Positions 6,866 through 8,356 of a stretch of 8,356 bases of DNA are shown piece after piece. The stretch comes from Candidatus Thorarchaeota archaeon (GTDB lineage Archaea > Asgardarchaeota > Thorarchaeia > Thorarchaeales > Thorarchaeaceae). Positions within the stretch are counted from its first letter, which is position 1; each line of letters starts with the position of its first letter. The position numbers were made by a program, and so were the translations under genes. The notes below the pieces were generated by a model. It ran no database searches. It saw only the letters and a program-made list of their open reading frames with translations, and had not been told where the DNA came from. The stretch lies in assembly GCA_030642465.1 (NCBI GenBank), contig DAOWNS010000066.1:1-8356 (forward strand). Direction: 5' to 3'.

Positions 6866-7210
6866 TTGGACCTAATCCTTGGATTTGCTCTCGTACTCAT
6901 TCTGAGTCTGCTTTTCGCAGGAGTGATTATTCTTCTGGGTAGGTCTGTGGCACCCAAGGCACGGACAACGGGAGCTGCAGTTGAGTCGTATGCCTGTGGT
7001 GAACCAGCCTTTGAGGGTGGCAAGATACAATTCAATCTGCCTTTGTTCAACTATGCTCTCTATTTCCTGTTCTTTGAAAGCCTCGGGTTTATCTTATTCC
7101 TCTCTTGGCAGAGCCCTGGACTGGTTGTGATTACATATTTGCTCGTGACTCTCGTTGCCGCAATGTACGTTTCGCTCACACCAAAAGAGCTGGGTCTGGA
7201 GGCTGCATAG
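6866..7210 (+). CDS. nuoA: Complex-I-like membrane subunit A (NuoA/NdhC/FpoA family)
   Basis: A small membrane protein of 114 residues with three predicted helices (about residues 4-26, 62-80 and 86-104). In complex I, NuoA sits at the junction of the peripheral and membrane arms, and its loop lines the quinone/ion-coupling region. The loop signature VESYACGEP, with Cys44, is the family's 'YECG.P' motif. In the second helix the conserved glutamate survives (Glu71), while the acidic residue two positions earlier in the usual Phe-Asp-x-Glu motif appears replaced by Phe. The start is TTG, fixed by an upstream stop and a good Shine-Dalgarno site. It directly precedes the B and C subunit genes, the normal order of complex I operons. 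The family call is firm; the complex's electron acceptor is not known from the window. Confidence 0.85.
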   Translation: MDLILGFALVLILSLLFAGVIILLGRSVAPKARTTGAAVESYACGEPAFEGGKIQFNLPLFNYALYFLFFESLGFILFLSWQSPGLVVITYLLVTLVAAMYVSLTPKELGLEAA

Positions 7211-7876
7211 ATGGGCTTCTTTCAGAAACTAGTGAATAAGGCGCGTGTAAAATCACCATTTGTTTTTCACTTCAACTCAGGCAGCTGCAATGGCTGTGAC
7301 ATTGAGATAATCGCGGCACTGATGCCCAGAATTGATATCGAGCGTTTCGGCATGAAGTTAGTCGGAAGCCCGCGCCATGCTGATATTATGCTCGTCACTG
7401 GGCCGGTATCCCACCAAATTGCACCACGACTGAAGCGAATCTACGACCAGATGGCTGAACCAAAGTTCGTGGTGGCCGTGGGTTCATGTGCTTGTAGTGG
7501 AGGCGCATTTCGAGGTGGCTATGCAACGCTGGGAGGCGTAGACCAAGTCATTCCTGTGTCTGCATATATCCCCGGATGTGCTCCCAAGCCGTCGGCTATC
7601 GCATATGGCGCATACAAGCTCCTTGAACACCTCTCGGAAGTGTGGGATCTGGTGGAATCCACCTCAATAAAGAAGGTACCAATCCGAAAACACAAACGCA
7701 AGGCTGATTTCTTACCGCATGATCGTGATCCTGATGAGGATGATATGGAACCCCCGCCAGACTCAGTGATTCAGGAGTTATTTGCGACTAACGGTGACGA
7801 ATCAAAGAACCGGCCGGTAATTCCGGAGGATGACCCATCGATGGGAACGTGGAAGGAGTCAAAGAAAGATGAGTGA
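7211..7876 (+). CDS. NuoB-like small subunit of hydrogenase type (MbhJ/EchC-like), with acidic C-terminal tail
   Basis: The iron-sulfur subunit that carries the cluster next to the active site in group 4 [NiFe] hydrogenases and complex I. The core (about residues 1-145) has NSGSCNGCDIEII with Cys26 and Cys29, RFGMKLVGSPRHADIMLVTGP, VAVGSCACSGGAF with Cys93, and YIPGCAPKP with Cys123, giving four cysteines for one [4Fe-4S] cluster. Two residues between the first two cysteines is the hydrogenase-type arrangement (EchC, MbhJ); NuoB and FpoB have them adjacent. An extra tail from about residue 150 to 221 is charged, rich in Asp, Glu, Lys and Pro and probably disordered; relatives end near 150-180. 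GGAGG stands 8 bases before the ATG, which abuts the A subunit's stop. The cluster subunit call is firm; whether the complex makes hydrogen depends on the D/large subunit beyond the window. Confidence 0.88.
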   Translation: MGFFQKLVNKARVKSPFVFHFNSGSCNGCDIEIIAALMPRIDIERFGMKLVGSPRHADIMLVTGPVSHQIAPRLKRIYDQMAEPKFVVAVGSCACSGGAFRGGYATLGGVDQVIPVSAYIPGCAPKPSAIAYGAYKLLEHLSEVWDLVESTSIKKVPIRKHKRKADFLPHDRDPDEDDMEPPPDSVIQELFATNGDESKNRPVIPEDDPSMGTWKESKKDE

Positions 7877-8356
7877 CACAGAGAAAGAGAAAATCACTGA
7901 GCATCATCCAGCGCCAAGAGAGGGTCATAAGGACGAGTACGAGCTTCTGGAAGAAATGATGGTTGATCTCAAAGATTCAATCATTAAGGAAGGCACCTAC
8001 GTCCACAAGCAGCCAAGGAGAATCTTTGTGCAGATCCATCCCGAGAAGATACGGAACGTGGTCCAACACATGCTCGATAAGTACGACATGTGGCAGTTCA
8101 TTACTGTTTCAGGGAGAGACTTGGGCGATGACCTTCAGGCATGTTATCACTTTGTCATCAATGAAAGAAAAATAGCCATCACGTTCAGACTCAATGTACC
8201 GAGAAACAAGCCAGAGCATCCTTCGATTTCAGACATAGTCCCCGCTGCCGAGTTCATAGAGAACGAGGTGCGGGAGCTGTTTGGCATAGTGCAGGTCGGT
8301 CATCCCAACGTTCGTCGCATAGAGCTTCCTGAGGACTGGCCGGCAAACGAATACCC
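7869..8356 (+). CDS. nuoC: Complex-I/hydrogenase subunit C (NuoC / 30-kDa family), 3' truncated
   Basis: The open frame starts with the ATG at 7869, overlaps the B subunit's stop by 8 bases, and runs off the window after 162 codons. It has GGAAGGAG about 9 bases upstream. After a charged N-terminal segment rich in Glu, Lys and His (about residues 1-30) comes the 30-kDa-type fold: a strand region around PRRIFVQIHPEKI, the FITVSGRDLG segment, YHFVINERKIAITFRL, and the family signature ENEVRELFGIVQVGHP with RRIELPEDWP. This Glu-rich, 'FGI...GHP..RR..LP.DW' block is shared by NuoC, FpoC, EchD and the N-terminal part of HycE. It is a peripheral-arm structural subunit that docks the B and D subunits. 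Whether a D subunit is separate or fused to it cannot be seen, because the gene is cut. Confidence 0.85.
   Translation, partial: MSDTEKEKITEHHPAPREGHKDEYELLEEMMVDLKDSIIKEGTYVHKQPRRIFVQIHPEKIRNVVQHMLDKYDMWQFITVSGRDLGDDLQACYHFVINERKIAITFRLNVPRNKPEHPSISDIVPAAEFIENEVRELFGIVQVGHPNVRRIELPEDWPANEY

Overview
The window looks archaeal. Four things point that way: a deazaflavin (F420)-type luciferase-family oxidoreductase, a membrane complex whose small subunit resembles those of archaeal energy-converting hydrogenases, Shine-Dalgarno sites of the GGAGG/GGTGAT type, and moderate GC. The mix of a CoA-ester dehydratase system with a hydrogenase/complex-I-like operon fits uncultivated anaerobic archaea such as Asgard (Thorarchaeia-like) or Bathyarchaeia-like lineages. 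That placement is inference; no phylogenetic marker lies in the window.

Layout. (1) 1-1302, plus strand: the C-terminal part of an M20-family metallopeptidase, cut by the window edge, abuts an F420-dependent (LLM-class) oxidoreductase. The latter is interrupted by an in-frame TGA, with recognisable family sequence continuing past it, so it looks like a decaying gene. (2) 1474-3210, minus strand: a complete AMP-forming acyl-CoA synthetase. (3) 3444-6682, plus strand, divergent from the synthetase: a three-gene set of two different 2-hydroxyacyl-CoA dehydratase/benzoyl-CoA reductase-type subunits and their ATP-dependent, [4Fe-4S] activator. (4) 6866-8356, plus strand: the start of an operon in the order A-B-C of a complex-I-like respiratory complex. 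Its B subunit carries the CxxC signature of group 4 [NiFe] hydrogenases instead of the adjacent-cysteine signature of NuoB. The C subunit runs off the window.

How the parts may work together (inference). The acyl-CoA synthetase could make a CoA ester that the activated dehydratase/reductase acts on. The activator needs a low-potential electron donor, normally reduced ferredoxin or flavodoxin. The adjacent membrane complex belongs to a superfamily whose hydrogenase-like members exchange electrons with ferredoxin and couple this to ion translocation. The window therefore pairs a ferredoxin-consuming CoA-ester enzyme with a probable ferredoxin-linked energy-conserving complex.

No rRNA, tRNA, CRISPR array, insertion sequence or phage gene was seen. 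No gene-free stretch exceeds 300 bases; the gaps are 1303-1473, 3211-3443 and 6683-6865.
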